A stretch of 64,000 bases of DNA from Mycolicibacterium lacusdiani. GTDB lineage: Bacteria; Actinomycetota; Actinomycetes; Mycobacteriales; Mycobacteriaceae. The notes below the pieces were generated by a model, which was not told the DNA's origin, did not search any database, and worked only from the letters and a program-made list of their open reading frames with translations. This document shows positions 1 to 9,582 of this stretch, piece after piece; the first letter of the stretch is position 1, and each line of letters opens with the position of its first letter. The DNA lies in the NCBI RefSeq assembly GCF_021916785.1, contig NZ_JAKCFC010000001.1, positions 62,001-126,000 of the forward strand, read 5' to 3'. A program made the translations under genes and the position numbers.

Positions 1-51
1 TGAACGGCTCAGATTGGCAGCAATTTCCGGCGCGTCGTCACAGAATTCGGG

Positions 52-1806
52 ATGACGGCATCGTCGTCTCACGATGGACGCTCCGGTAGCGCCCGAGCGG
101 CACCCTGGGCATTCGACCGATGGAGCCGTTGGACACCAGGGTTGCTCAACCTTCGCGGCTACCAGAGGTCGTGGCTCCGGGACGATCTCCTAGCTGGGCT
201 GAGCGTCGCCGCGTATCTCGTGCCGCAGAGCTTGGCCTATGCCACGCTCGCCGGGCTGAACCCCGCGGTGGGCCTGTGGACCGCCCTACCGGCCTTGCTG
301 GTGTACGCCGTTTTCGGCTCGTCTCGCCAACTGTCCATTGGCCCGGAGTCGACTACCGCGTTGATGACGTCCTCGACGTTGGCGGTGGTCGTCGCCGATG
401 GTGATCCGGCGACGTACGTCGCTTGCGCCGCTGCACTGACCCTGCTCGTCGGCGTCTTCTGTGGTGCAGCCGGTCTACTCGGTTTCGGATTCCTGGCCGG
501 GCTGCTCTCGAAGCCGGTGTTGGTGGGCTACATGGCCGGGATCGCGATCGTCATGGTGGTGAGCCAGTCGAGCATCGTCATCGGGGTTGCCTCGACCCAC
601 GGCGACGTGCTGGCCCAGTTTCGCAACCTCGTCGCACACGTGACCGATGTGCATTGGCCCACGGTGCTTCTCAGCGCCGGGTCGCTCGCGTTCCTGCTGA
701 TCGTCGAGCGTGTGTCGCCGCGTGCGCCCGGACCACTGCTGGGCATCGTGGGCGCGACCGTCGTCGTCTCCGTCCTCGCGCTTTCCCAGCACGGTATCGA
801 CGTGATCGGTGCGACACCCTCTGGACTCTCACTGCCCGGTCTGCCAATCGTTTCGTCGGATGCGTTGCGCGAACTCATCGTTCCTGCACTGGGCATCGCG
901 ATCGTAGCCTTCTCCGACGACGTCCTGACGGCCAGGGGATTCGCGGCGAGAACCGGTGACGACGTCGACGCCAATGCCGAGTTGCGTGCGCTCGGACTGG
1001 CCAACGTGGCGGTGGGGTTCCTGCGGGGATTCCCCGTGAGTTCCAGTGCCAGCCGCACCGCACTCGGAGTGGCCGCCGGCGCACGTACGCAGGTGTACTC
1101 GGTGGTGATCGTGATCATCGTCCTCGGCGTAGCGATGTCGGGCCGTGGTCTGGTGGGTTCGATCCCCTCGGCGGCGCTGGGAGCGCTGGTCGTGTACGCA
1201 GCCGTCAAACTCGTGGACGTTGGGGAATTCCGCCGGCTCGCGCGATTCCGGCGCAGCGAACTCGTTCTGGCGTTGATCACGGCGATCTCCGTGCCGGTGT
1301 TCGGAGTGCTCAACGGGGTGCTCGCGGCCGTCGTCTTGTCGATCCTCGACCTCTTGCGGCGCCTGGCTCGCGCCCACGACAGCGTCCAGGGTCTGGTGCC
1401 GGGGGTCGCCGGGATGCACGACGTCGACGATTACCCCCAGGCCGAACTCATACCCGGGCTCGTGGTGTATCGCTACGATGCACCACTCTGCTTCGCCAAC
1501 GCCGATGACTTCCGGCGCCGTGCGATGGCGGCCGTCGACGAGTCACCCTCGCCGGTGCGGTGGTTCGTCTTGAACGCCGAGGCCAATGTCGAGGTCGACA
1601 TGACGGCGATGGATGCCCTCGAACAGCTTCGGCGCGAGTGTGGTCGTAGAGGCATCGTGTTCGCCATGGCGCGTGTGAAGCAGGACCTGCGCGCGGCGTT
1701 GCAGGCTGCAGGCATCCTCGAGGACATCGGATGCGACCGCTTGTTCATGACCCTGCCGACCGCCGTTGCCGCATTTCGCCGTTCTCGGGATGGGGACACG
1801 GCGTAA
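52..1806 (+). CDS. SulP-family anion transporter with STAS domain
   Basis: A 584-residue inner-membrane protein of the SulP (SLC26-like) family, which moves sulfate, bicarbonate or other inorganic anions. The first ~430 residues are a series of hydrophobic helices that begin with the family motif around LVPQSLAYATLAGLNP (about residues 55-71). The last ~110 residues, from about ELIPGLVVYRYDAPLCFANA, form a cytoplasmic STAS domain. The length is normal for the family. The ATG at 52 is the only good start seen; the upstream gene is outside the window. The anion cannot be told from sequence. A DosR-like box lies just after the stop codon but points to the next gene. Confidence 0.93.
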   Translation: MTASSSHDGRSGSARAAPWAFDRWSRWTPGLLNLRGYQRSWLRDDLLAGLSVAAYLVPQSLAYATLAGLNPAVGLWTALPALLVYAVFGSSRQLSIGPESTTALMTSSTLAVVVADGDPATYVACAAALTLLVGVFCGAAGLLGFGFLAGLLSKPVLVGYMAGIAIVMVVSQSSIVIGVASTHGDVLAQFRNLVAHVTDVHWPTVLLSAGSLAFLLIVERVSPRAPGPLLGIVGATVVVSVLALSQHGIDVIGATPSGLSLPGLPIVSSDALRELIVPALGIAIVAFSDDVLTARGFAARTGDDVDANAELRALGLANVAVGFLRGFPVSSSASRTALGVAAGARTQVYSVVIVIIVLGVAMSGRGLVGSIPSAALGALVVYAAVKLVDVGEFRRLARFRRSELVLALITAISVPVFGVLNGVLAAVVLSILDLLRRLARAHDSVQGLVPGVAGMHDVDDYPQAELIPGLVVYRYDAPLCFANADDFRRRAMAAVDESPSPVRWFVLNAEANVEVDMTAMDALEQLRRECGRRGIVFAMARVKQDLRAALQAAGILEDIGCDRLFMTLPTAVAAFRRSRDGDTA

Positions 1807-1825
1807 GGGCGTGATCAATGGTCCT

Positions 1826-1839
1826 TGGACCTTGCTCGG
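1826..1839. promoter_or_regulatory. DosR-like box upstream of DUF1918 gene
   Basis: TGGACCTTGCTCGG matches 10 of 14 positions of GGGACC-TT-GGTCCC, the core I derive from the better sites in this window and close to the published DosR consensus. It lies 77 bp before the DUF1918 start. No convincing partner box is seen 21-22 bp away. It overlaps a GGTCC-TT-GGACC inverted repeat (1820-1831). Confidence 0.4.
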
Positions 1840-1915
1840 GGGGCAGTTGAGCTCTGTGCGAGTCAACCGGGCCAGGGCAGGGTCGATGCAAGTGAACTAG
1901 CAGAAGGAGTCCGGC

Positions 1916-2224
1916 GTGAAGGCGAAGACGGGGGACTGGCTCGTCATGAAGGGCCGTACCAACGGACAGCACGAGCAACGCGGATTGATCACCGACGTCC
2001 GCTCCCGCGATGGCGCACCACCCTACGTCGTCCGCTGGCTACAGACGGGCGGCGAAGCCCTGGTGTTCCCTGGATCCGACGCCGTCGTCGTGACGGCCGC
2101 CGACCAGGCGGCGAAGGATGCCGAGGAGCGTGAAAGGCTGACGTCGCTGCAGGCGGCCATCGATCGATCTCGCGCATCGGCAGGATCAAGCGCGACCACC
2201 CACTCGCACTCGGACATAGCATGA
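1916..2224 (+). CDS. DUF1918 domain protein (Rv0569/Rv2302-like)
   Basis: A small basic protein of 102 residues. The DUF1918 domain, an SH3-like beta barrel, fills residues 1-60 (MKAKTGDWLVMKG at the start, PPYVVRWLQTGGE in the middle). The remaining ~40 residues look like a flexible or helical tail. The GTG start at 1916 has a strong AGAAGGAG ribosome-binding site seven bases upstream. From memory, Rv0569 of M. tuberculosis is a DosR-regulon member; its biochemical role is unknown, with nucleic-acid binding suggested by the fold. The stop codon overlaps the ATG of the following USP frame (ATGA), so the two may be translationally coupled. Confidence 0.85.
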   Translation: MKAKTGDWLVMKGRTNGQHEQRGLITDVRSRDGAPPYVVRWLQTGGEALVFPGSDAVVVTAADQAAKDAEERERLTSLQAAIDRSRASAGSSATTHSHSDIA

Positions 2225-3147
2225 CGGTCGACCACCACACCGCTTACGCGCAGTGTGATCGTCGCCGAATGTACGTGGTCGCGAGGGCCCTTTGGGATTC
2301 GGTCGACCCGGCGGACGCGTGGAGGCGAATTTGGCGAACTCCCCGTGGCCGGTCGGGAGTGGTCGCCGGCATCGACGGTTTGCCTGGAGGGTTCAAGGCC
2401 GCCCAATGGGCTGCCGTCGAAGCCGCAGCGCGGGGCATACCGCTTCGGTTGGTGTATGCGGTGGACCCCTCGGAACAGGCGTGCGCGGCGGTCTCGGATC
2501 CGCGCCGTGCAGAACGAATCGCCAATGCCGCGTTGCGAACTGCGGAGGCGCAGGCGCGCAAGGCAGCCGACATTTCGATCGTCACCCGTGAGGTGATACG
2601 CGGGCCCGTGGCATCGGCGCTGACGAGGCAGGAAGCAGTGATCACGTGCATCGGATCGAACGGCGCGCGGGTGGCACATCTAGGTCATCGCACGGGCACG
2701 GCGACGGAGGTCATTCTGAAGTCGACGTGTCCCGTGGTCGTCGTTCGCGGCGACCCCTTGCGGCAGGGCGTGATCGTCGCTCGGCTCGACTTCGAACCCA
2801 AGTTGGCGGAGGTGCTGTCGCGGGCGGGCGCCGAAGCTCACCTCCGGCATTGCGCCCTTCACCTCTTGCCGAGTTGGACGACGCCGAGCCAACAGTCGAC
2901 GACGCCCAGTCGTGAGTTCGGCGACCGACTGCAGTGCGAACTGGATCGCCTGACGCGGCGATATCCCGGACTCGACATCGAAGTCGTTCCGGAGCGCGAT
3001 CTCGGTACCTACCTCGTCGAAAACCGGGACCGGATAGCACTCTTCATCGCACCGGACCGTGAACTGCACGACGTCGGAACCGTGGTACATCCCAGTGTCG
3101 AACTCGCGTGGCAGCATCTCGACTGCCCCGTGATGGTCGGCGCGTGA
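2221..3147 (+). CDS. Universal stress protein family, divergent
   Basis: A tandem-USP protein, up to 308 residues. The first USP domain begins near residue 46 (GVVAGIDG) and keeps a modified nucleotide loop (ITCIGSNGAR...GHRTGTATEV). The second half is degenerate and lacks a clear G-2x-G-9x-G(S/T) loop. The first ~45 residues are not typical of the family. The ATG at 2221 overlaps the DUF1918 stop (ATGA), which favours it, but starts at 2269 or the GTG near 2359 would remove the odd N-terminus. Divergent USPs of this kind are common DosR-regulon members (Rv2028c, Rv3134c class). USPs act in the cytoplasm as ATP-binding stress regulators, with precise roles mostly undefined. Confidence 0.75.
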   Translation: MTVDHHTAYAQCDRRRMYVVARALWDSVDPADAWRRIWRTPRGRSGVVAGIDGLPGGFKAAQWAAVEAAARGIPLRLVYAVDPSEQACAAVSDPRRAERIANAALRTAEAQARKAADISIVTREVIRGPVASALTRQEAVITCIGSNGARVAHLGHRTGTATEVILKSTCPVVVVRGDPLRQGVIVARLDFEPKLAEVLSRAGAEAHLRHCALHLLPSWTTPSQQSTTPSREFGDRLQCELDRLTRRYPGLDIEVVPERDLGTYLVENRDRIALFIAPDRELHDVGTVVHPSVELAWQHLDCPVMVGA

Positions 3148-3158
3148 TCGGGCGGCCG

Positions 3159-3194
3159 GAGACGGGAGTCCCCGGTGTTGGGGACTTCGGGCTC
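3159..3194. promoter_or_regulatory. Paired DosR-like boxes upstream of acg-type nitroreductase
   Basis: Box A is 3159-3172, read on the minus strand as GGGACTCCCGTCTC. Box B is 3181-3194, GGGACTTCGGGCTC, preceded by TTG as in the published consensus TTSGGGACTWW. The centres (3165.5 and 3187.5) are 22 bp apart, about two helical turns. Box B ends 71 bp before the nitroreductase start. Box B is the closest match to the left half of the M. tuberculosis DosR motif in this window. Confidence 0.55.
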
Positions 3195-3265
3195 TGTGGA
3201 CGTCGTCTCGATGGCGCGATAGTGGCAATTGGATCAACACCCTTCGCACAGGAGCGCCGCACGAC

Positions 3266-4258
3266 ATGACCGCGCATTTCCCCGATACCGCCACGATTCG
3301 CACGGCGCTGTCGTTGGCCACCCGTGCTCCCTCGGTGCACAATTCGCAACCCTGGCAGTGGCGGGTCGGCGATCGAAGCATCCACTTGTACGCCGACGCC
3401 GACCGACGTCTGCCGCGGACCGACCCCGATGGTCGTGACCTCCTGATCAGCTGTGGCGCGTCGCTGCACCACGCCACGGTGGCCTTCGCCGCCCTGGGCT
3501 GGCAGTCCAAAGTGCACCGGTTGCCGAACGGAGCAGCCCCCGATCATCTTGCCGCAATCGAGTTGACGAGGACCGAACCAAGTGAGTTGGACGTCTCCCT
3601 CGCCGCCGCAATCCCGCGCCGCCGCACCGACCGCCGGTACTTCAGCCATTGGCCGGTGCCGCACACTGATGTGGCCACGATCGGCATGAGACTCGCGCGG
3701 ATGGGGGTGCTGTTGCGCCACGTCGATCCGACGATCGACGTCAGGGCCATCATCGCCGAGGCCGTGTGGTTGCACGCCCACGACGCCGAGTACCTGAGCG
3801 AGCTGACGACGTGGAGTGGTCGTTACTCGTCGACCGCCGGTGTGCCGGCGCGCAGCGTCCCGGAGTCCGACGGGGCTGCGGCACTACCGAGTCGGCTGTT
3901 CGCCGGACCCGCGCTCGCGCAGCCGCCCGGCGCCACGGCCGACGACGATCACGGCCTGGTCCTGGCGCTGGGCACGGATGACGACGACGCAACGGCTCGT
4001 CTGCGAGCCGGCGAGGCGACCAGTATGGCGCTGTTGACGAGCACCATCGGTGGGCTCGCCAGCTGCCCGGTGACGGAACCCCTCGAGATCGACGAGACCC
4101 GAAACGCTCTTCGCTCCGAGGTGTTCGGCGACGAAGCCCATCCGCAGATGATGATCCGCATCGGCTGGGCGCCAGTCGGTGCCGACCCGTTGCCTGCCAC
4201 ACCACGGCGACCGATCGACGAGGTCATCCGGACCATGACTGGCGGTCCGTTCGAGTAA
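3266..4258 (+). CDS. Acg-family nitroreductase-like flavoprotein
   Basis: A 330-residue protein of the Acg/Rv2032 nitroreductase group, which is longer than classic nitroreductases and contains two NTR-like repeats. Recognisable motifs are LATRAPSVHNSQPWQW (residues ~15-30), LISCGASLHHA (~65-75) and RRRTDRRYF (~120). In M. tuberculosis such proteins (Acg, Rv3127, Rv3131) are DosR-induced. They bind FMN but show little classical nitroreductase activity and may store or sequester flavin. A second member lies at 31508-32494. The ATG at 3266 lies 18 bases after an AGGAG (3250-3254); no closer Shine-Dalgarno is evident. Confidence 0.88.
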   Translation: MTAHFPDTATIRTALSLATRAPSVHNSQPWQWRVGDRSIHLYADADRRLPRTDPDGRDLLISCGASLHHATVAFAALGWQSKVHRLPNGAAPDHLAAIELTRTEPSELDVSLAAAIPRRRTDRRYFSHWPVPHTDVATIGMRLARMGVLLRHVDPTIDVRAIIAEAVWLHAHDAEYLSELTTWSGRYSSTAGVPARSVPESDGAAALPSRLFAGPALAQPPGATADDDHGLVLALGTDDDDATARLRAGEATSMALLTSTIGGLASCPVTEPLEIDETRNALRSEVFGDEAHPQMMIRIGWAPVGADPLPATPRRPIDEVIRTMTGGPFE

Positions 4259-4265
4259 CAGTCGG

Positions 4266-5969
4266 TCAGTCCGCGAGCACGGGAACCGACCACCGTACGA
4301 GGGTTCCCGTGTCCGGCCCGGAGTCGACGGTGCAGTCGCCGCCGAGCAGTTCGGCTCGCCGCTGCATGTTGGCCAATCCGCTGCGCCGTGGATTGTCCTC
4401 CGGGATGCCGCCTCCATCGTCGGCGACCTCCAGAGTGAACTCGTCGCGCACCGTCACGGTCACCGAGACGTGTGAGGCATTGGAGTGCCGCACTGCGTTG
4501 CTGATGGCCTCGGTGGCAACCGCCTCGGCATTCTCCGCGATGTGGCCGGTAAGCCCGCCCACCGGGCCCACCACCCGCACCGTGGTGGAGATCCCGCTAT
4601 CGCCCACCAGGTCGGATACGAGGGCACGGAGCCGGACCCGGAGATCGGCTGAGGCCGCCGGGGACTGCAATTCGAATATGGTCGTCCTGATCGTCTCGAT
4701 CGTCGATTGCAGGTCGTCCAGCGTTCGAGAGAGGCGCTCGTTGACCTCTGGCGCCTTCGATCGCGCGATGGTGCCCTGGAGGTCCAGACCTGCGGCGAAC
4801 AATCTCTGGATCACGTGGTCGTGCAGGTCGTGCGCGATGCGCTCGCGGTCGTTGAGCACGGTGAGTTCTCGTTCGCGCGCGCGGGCCGACGCGAGAGTGA
4901 GCGCGAGGGCCGCGTGGCGGGCGAAGTCGCTGACGAGATCGAGGTAGGAGGGATCGAACGGGGTGTCGTCTTGGCGGCGCGCGACGACGATCACCCCAAT
5001 CACCGAGTCGTCGGCACTCAAGGGCATGACGATCGCGGGGCGCTGACCGACGTCGGTGAAGGACTGAATCGGGTGCAGGAACGACTCGGTGATGATGGGC
5101 AGGCCGGTGAGGAAGACACCACCACTTGTCGACGAGTCGACCGGGACGCGCCGACCGACGACGTCCTCGGCATGGAGTCCGATCGCCGCCGAGACGACGA
5201 GTGTCTGAGCGCCGTCATCCGGATCTTCTTCTGGCACCAGGACGATGGCCTGTTCGGCCCCGGTGAGGTCGCGGGCGCGTTCGGCGATGAGTCGTAAGGG
5301 GTTCTCGGATCCCTTGGCGCCCGACAGCAGCGCAGTACTGATCTCGCGACTGGCTTGCGTCCAGGTGCCTGCGGCGCGCACCCGCTCGAACAACCGCGCG
5401 TTGTCGATGGCCACCGCCGCTGCAGATGCCAGCACCCGTACCGAGACTTCGTCGCTCTCGGAGAACTTCTGCCCTGGTTCGGCATGGGTGACGTAGAGGC
5501 TGCCGTACACCTCGCCGCGGATGGTGATCGGAACGCCGAGAAAGGCATGCATGGGGGGATGGTGCGGCGGGAAGCCTGCTGCCGCGGGGTGGTGGGCCAG
5601 GTCGTCGAGGCGCAACGCCGGTGCGTCCTCCAGCGGGACGCCCAGGACGCCCTTGCCGACCGGAAGCGGTCCAATGGACCGGACGAGTTCCGGGTCGATG
5701 CCCTGGTGCAGGAACGATGAGAGGGCGCCGCCACTGTCGCGAACGCCCAGGGCGCCGTATCGAGCGCCCGTCAACTCGATAGCGGCCTTGGCTATGCGAT
5801 CGAGAGTGGCGTCCAGATCGAGGTCCGAACTGATGCCCATGATGACGTGCAGGAGTTTCTCGGTCTGGACCCGAGCACCCTGAAGCTCGTCGAGTTGCTG
5901 GTGTATTTCCTGAACCAGATTGAGTTTGCCCAGATCCGTCAGCGCTGTTCTAGATTCTTCGAACTTCAC
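4266..5969 (-). CDS. DevS/DosT-like haem-sensor histidine kinase (GAF-GAF-HisKA_3-HATPase)
   Basis: A 567-residue soluble kinase with the same architecture as DevS (DosS) and DosT. It has an N-terminal coil, GAF-A (about 40-190), GAF-B (about 210-360), a HisKA_3 dimerisation domain with RERIAHDLHDHVIQRLF, and a C-terminal HATPase. In DevS the haem ligand His149 sits in PPYHPPM. The equivalent here is PPHHPPM, with the matching His codon at 5559-5561, so haem binding and O2/NO/CO sensing are plausible. I prefer the GTG at 5969 because GGAGGGG lies six bases before it; the longer frame starts at 5996. No response regulator is adjacent, so it probably signals to a DosR encoded elsewhere. It faces the P-type ATPase gene across a region with two DosR-like boxes. 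Confidence 0.88.
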   Translation of the reverse strand: MKFEESRTALTDLGKLNLVQEIHQQLDELQGARVQTEKLLHVIMGISSDLDLDATLDRIAKAAIELTGARYGALGVRDSGGALSSFLHQGIDPELVRSIGPLPVGKGVLGVPLEDAPALRLDDLAHHPAAAGFPPHHPPMHAFLGVPITIRGEVYGSLYVTHAEPGQKFSESDEVSVRVLASAAAVAIDNARLFERVRAAGTWTQASREISTALLSGAKGSENPLRLIAERARDLTGAEQAIVLVPEEDPDDGAQTLVVSAAIGLHAEDVVGRRVPVDSSTSGGVFLTGLPIITESFLHPIQSFTDVGQRPAIVMPLSADDSVIGVIVVARRQDDTPFDPSYLDLVSDFARHAALALTLASARARERELTVLNDRERIAHDLHDHVIQRLFAAGLDLQGTIARSKAPEVNERLSRTLDDLQSTIETIRTTIFELQSPAASADLRVRLRALVSDLVGDSGISTTVRVVGPVGGLTGHIAENAEAVATEAISNAVRHSNASHVSVTVTVRDEFTLEVADDGGGIPEDNPRRSGLANMQRRAELLGGDCTVDSGPDTGTLVRWSVPVLAD

Positions 5970-6122
5970 GACATCCCCTCCGCGTGCGCATGTCAAACCT
6001 TACGCTCTATTTGCGGCCCCGAACCGGGACAGGCAGAACTGGTCGTCGATCCCACTGACGGCTGTCATCTGCCGCTAACGGAGGGGGATTTGCGGAGCCG
6101 CAACGCTGGCGAGCACCGCCAC

Positions 6123-6158
6123 GTGACCGAAGTGCCATTCCGCGAGGACTTCAGGCCC
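6123..6158. promoter_or_regulatory. Paired DosR-like boxes between sensor kinase and P-type ATPase
   Basis: Box A, 6123-6136, is GTGACCGAAGTGCC and matches 9 of 12 non-central positions. Box B, 6145-6158, is AGGACTTCAGGCCC. The centres (6129.5 and 6151.5) are 22 bp apart. The divergent spacer (5970-6266) is 297 bp and I see no other element in it. Confidence 0.45.
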
Positions 6159-6266
6159 TGCTCCCATACCCGGTCAGGTGGTGGCATGAGTGTCGTCCGA
6201 ACTCACGCCAGCGAGGTCTGACGCCCAAATCACGGACGCGTCTGCCGCGTTCAGCCCGACCTAGCC

Positions 6267-8896
6267 GTGCGCACGAGTCGAAGACCCTCAGAAGGATCCG
6301 CAGTGCCACCTCCTGGAACGCAGACCGCGTCGAACCCCGGTCTGAGTTCGGCGCAGGCCGCGGCGAAGCTGGAGGCCGAGGGGCCCAACCAGCTTCCGCG
6401 CCCGCCCGGTACGCCGTGGTGGCGGCGCCTCGCTGCGGAGATGGTCCACTTCTTCGCGTTGCTCTTTTGGGCGGCGGGCGGATTGGCCTTCGTCGCAGGC
6501 TTGCCACAACTCGGCATCGCCATCTTCGTCGTCGTCGTACTCAATGGCGTCTTCGCCTTTGCGCAGGAGGAGCGCGCTCAGCACGCTGCCGAAGGCCTCC
6601 GGCGGATGTTGCCCCGCCAAGCCACGGTACTGCGGGATGGCCGGCCACAGGTCGTCGGCGCCGACCAGTTGGTGGTCGACGACGTCGTGTTACTCAGTGA
6701 AGGAGACCGGATCTCGGCCGATGCCAGCGTCATCGAAGCCTCGACACTGTCCGTCGACACGTCGGCGATGACCGGCGAGAGCGTGCCCGAACACCCGTGC
6801 CCGTCAGACACCGTCTTCGCAGGGTGCTTCGTCGTCGAAGGTCAAGGGCGGGTGCGCGTCACGGCGACGGGTGCGCGTACCCGACTGGCCGGAATCGCCA
6901 CCCTGGCCTCGGCACGCCGGTTCACCCAGACGCCGCTGCGGCGCGAACTGACGCGCGTATCACGGCTGATCGCGCTGGTAGCCATCGCTGTCGGCGCCTC
7001 GTTCTACTGCATCGCACTCCTGGTCGGCATGCCACCGTCCGACGGCTTACTCTTCGCGGTGGGAGTGACGGTGGCCCTCGTCCCCGAGGGTTTGTTGCCG
7101 ACTGTCACGCTGTCCCTGGCCATGGGGGCACAGCGAATGGCCCACCACCATGCGCTGGTTCGACATTTGGAGGCCGTGCAAACACTCGGGTCGACGACCT
7201 TCATCTGTACGGACAAGACCGGCACCCTCACGCAGAACCGCATGGCGGTCGTCGAGGTGTGGACGCCGCATGGCAGCGCCACCATAGAGGGCGTCGGATA
7301 CGAACCGTCGGGGACGATTCGCGGTGATTCGGATGACGCCCGCTGGGAGACCAGACGGGTGGCGATGGCGGCCGCACGGTGTTCGTCGGGTCGGATAGAG
7401 CTGGTCGACGGCGCGTGGTTGCCGCGCGGCGATCCGATGGACGCTGCGGTGGATGCCTTGACGCGGCGTGTCGGTGTGCAGGCCGTCGGGGTGGACGACG
7501 ACGCTGTCGTGCAACGGTTCTCGTTCGACGCTCGACGTCGTCGCACGTCGGTGGTCGCCGGCCGCACCGTGATGGTCAAGGGAGCCCCGGACGCGATCCT
7601 TCCGTTGTGCCAGAACGTTCCCGGCGCCGCGGACGCTCTGGGCCGGCTCGCCCGACGCGGTCTGCGCGTGCTGGCCGTCGCCACCCGCGAACTGGGCGAG
7701 GCAGAGGACGTGCCGTCGTCACCCGATGCCGCCGAATGTGATCTCGAACTACTCGGACTGCTCGCCTTCGAAGACCCGCCCCGGCCGGGCGTCGGAGACG
7801 TCATGGCCCAGTGCCGCCGAGCTGGCATCCGGGTGGCGATGATCACCGGTGACCATCCTGCAACCGCCGAGGCCATCGCTCGGGAGGCTGGACTGTCGAC
7901 GGGGCGCACGGCGCTGCTCGCGAGCGAACTTCCCACCGATCCCGGTGAACTCGGAGACGTCCTCGATCATGACGGGCTCGTGGTCGCGAGAGTCGACCCC
8001 GAGACGAAGCTCAGTATCGCCCGCGCGCTGCAACGCCGTGGGCACGTCGTGGCCATGACGGGCGACGGCGTCAACGATGCACCAGCGCTGCGGGAGGCCG
8101 CAATCGGTGTCGCGATGGGCAAGAGCGGAACCGACGTGGCGCGCGAGGCGGCCGACGTCGTCCTGCTCGACGACGACTTCGGCACGATCGTCACCGCGAT
8201 CGAACAGGGCCGGTCGACGTTCGCCAACATCAGACGGTTTCTGACTTACCACCTCGCCGGCAACGTCGCCGAACTCACCCCATTCGTAGTGTGGGCCTTG
8301 AGCGGCGGCAATTTTCCGCTCGCGATCGGGGTCCTGCAAGTCTTGGCGCTCGACATCGGTACGGACGTGTTCCCAGCGCTGGCACTGGGTGCCGAACCGC
8401 CAGACGAACGCACCCTCGACAAGCCGCCGGTTCGTGGGCACCTGCTCGACGGGAAGCTGCTGTTCCGAGCGTTCGCCGTCTTGGGTGCCGTCGAGGCGGT
8501 GGTCGCCATGGCCGCCTTCGTCGGCTCGTTCGTCATCGACGGATGGCGGCCAGGCATGCCCTTCCCCACGGGCCATGCCCTGATGATGGCCTCAGGCGCG
8601 GCGTTCGTTGCCATCGTCTTGGGCCAGGCTGCCAACGCCTTCGCCTGTCGCAGCACGACCCGCCCGGCGTGGGCGGTGTCTCTTCGATCCAACCCGCTGC
8701 TGATCGCAGCGGTGGCCGCGGAACTGCTGGTACTCGCTTGTCTGCTCCTAGTGGAGCGGTCGCACGGCTGTTGGGGCACGCGCCGCCCAGTCTGGCTGCG
8801 TTGGCGCTTGCCGCAGTCGCCATCCCCGTGGTCATCGGGGCGGACGCAATCTACAAGTGGCTCGAGCACAGCGGCAATGAGGACCACCGGCCCTAG
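6267..8896 (+). CDS. P2-type cation-transporting ATPase, frameshifted near the 3' end
   Basis: A P-type ATPase of the P2 (CtpF-like) group. It has an N-terminal cation-ATPase segment, TGES actuator motif (MTGESVPEHP), PEGLLPT in M4, phosphorylation motif DKTGTLTQN, hinge motif TGDGVNDAPAL, and LALDIGTDVFPALALGAEPPDE in M6, which resembles Na/K-ATPase more than heavy-metal pumps. No N-terminal metal-binding domain is present. The literal frame runs on to 9044 with a low-complexity tail. The last transmembrane helix (SLAALALAAVAIPVVIGADA) lies in another frame that ends at 8896, so one base appears missing near 8757-8760. The repaired protein would be about 876 residues. Start is GTG 6267, or GTG 6303. 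In M. tuberculosis ctpF (Rv1997) is in the DosR regulon. Confidence 0.85.
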
Positions 8897-8928
8897 TGTG
8901 CATCCGGCCGCGGACGGATGCTGGCGTC

Positions 8929-9549
8929 ATGGTCAAGCACGTGGTCAAGGCGATGGGGGTCCTCGCAGTGCTTCTCGGGCTGCGGCAGTTCTACCGCAAC
9001 TGGGGAACGACGAAGGGGGAGTGCAGATCGCGTCTGCCGGGTGATGACCTGGTGCACGCACCGGCCGTCCAAACGACCGAGGGCGTGTGGGTGGATGCGT
9101 CAGCCGACACGGTGTGGACGGAGTTGGTGCAGACCCTGCGTGATCGAGACCGGTTGGCGAGGCGCCTCGGCGCGACGTTGCGAGTGACGGACGTGTCCGA
9201 GGGCGCGTCTCTCGTGTTGCGTTCGACGACGAGGGGCTTCCACGACGACGCCACGTGGTCGGTATGCGTGTTCCCGCATGGGGATCAGTGGAGCCGCGTA
9301 CTCGTGCGAAGCAGAATCGCGCTACGACACCCCGGGCAGGTGGTCGCAGTCGAATTGGCCGGCCCCGTGCGGGCTCTCGTGACACGGGCACTCCTGCTCG
9401 ACGTGAAGCGTCGAGCGGAACGCGACCAGCTGTGCCAACGGTCTCGCACGACAGGCGCCGGGGATCTTCCATCGGCAGGGGACGAGCGACACCGCTACCG
9501 GAGGACCAACGACCCTGTCACGCCGGTGATGGGCGCGCATAGCGTCTGA
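8929..9549 (+). CDS. SRPBCC-like (cyclase/dehydrase-type) protein, probable membrane anchor
   Basis: A 206-residue protein. Residues 1-20 (VKAMGVLAVLLGLRQFYRN) are hydrophobic and may be a short membrane anchor. Residues ~40-170 look like an SRPBCC/START fold, with VWVDASADTVWTELVQTL being the usual first strand and helix. The C-terminal ~35 residues are charged and probably disordered. The ATG at 8929 is chosen over a GTG at 8896 that overlaps the repaired ATPase stop. Function is not known; such proteins bind hydrophobic ligands. It sits between the ATPase and a USP and probably belongs to the same transcript. Confidence 0.6.
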   Translation: MVKHVVKAMGVLAVLLGLRQFYRNWGTTKGECRSRLPGDDLVHAPAVQTTEGVWVDASADTVWTELVQTLRDRDRLARRLGATLRVTDVSEGASLVLRSTTRGFHDDATWSVCVFPHGDQWSRVLVRSRIALRHPGQVVAVELAGPVRALVTRALLLDVKRRAERDQLCQRSRTTGAGDLPSAGDERHRYRRTNDPVTPVMGAHSV

Positions 9550-9582
9550 CACGAAGAGCAGTCACCGAACGGAGTTCATGAC

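Noticed and set aside
1820..1831. GGTCC-TT-GGACC inverted repeat taken as a DosR box
   Set aside because: The arms are in the opposite orientation to GGGACC/GGTCCC. The overlapping 1826-1839 sequence fits the DosR-like pattern better and is the one listed.
2285..2298. GGGCCCTTTGGGAT as a DosR box for the USP at 2221
   Set aside because: Only about 8 of 14 positions match and no partner box is seen 21-22 bp away; it would also force the USP start downstream with no clear start codon.
8897..9044. Literal C-terminal extension of the P-type ATPase
   Set aside because: The sequence is Ser/Arg-rich, overlaps the next gene and lacks the last membrane helix, which is intact in the alternative frame.
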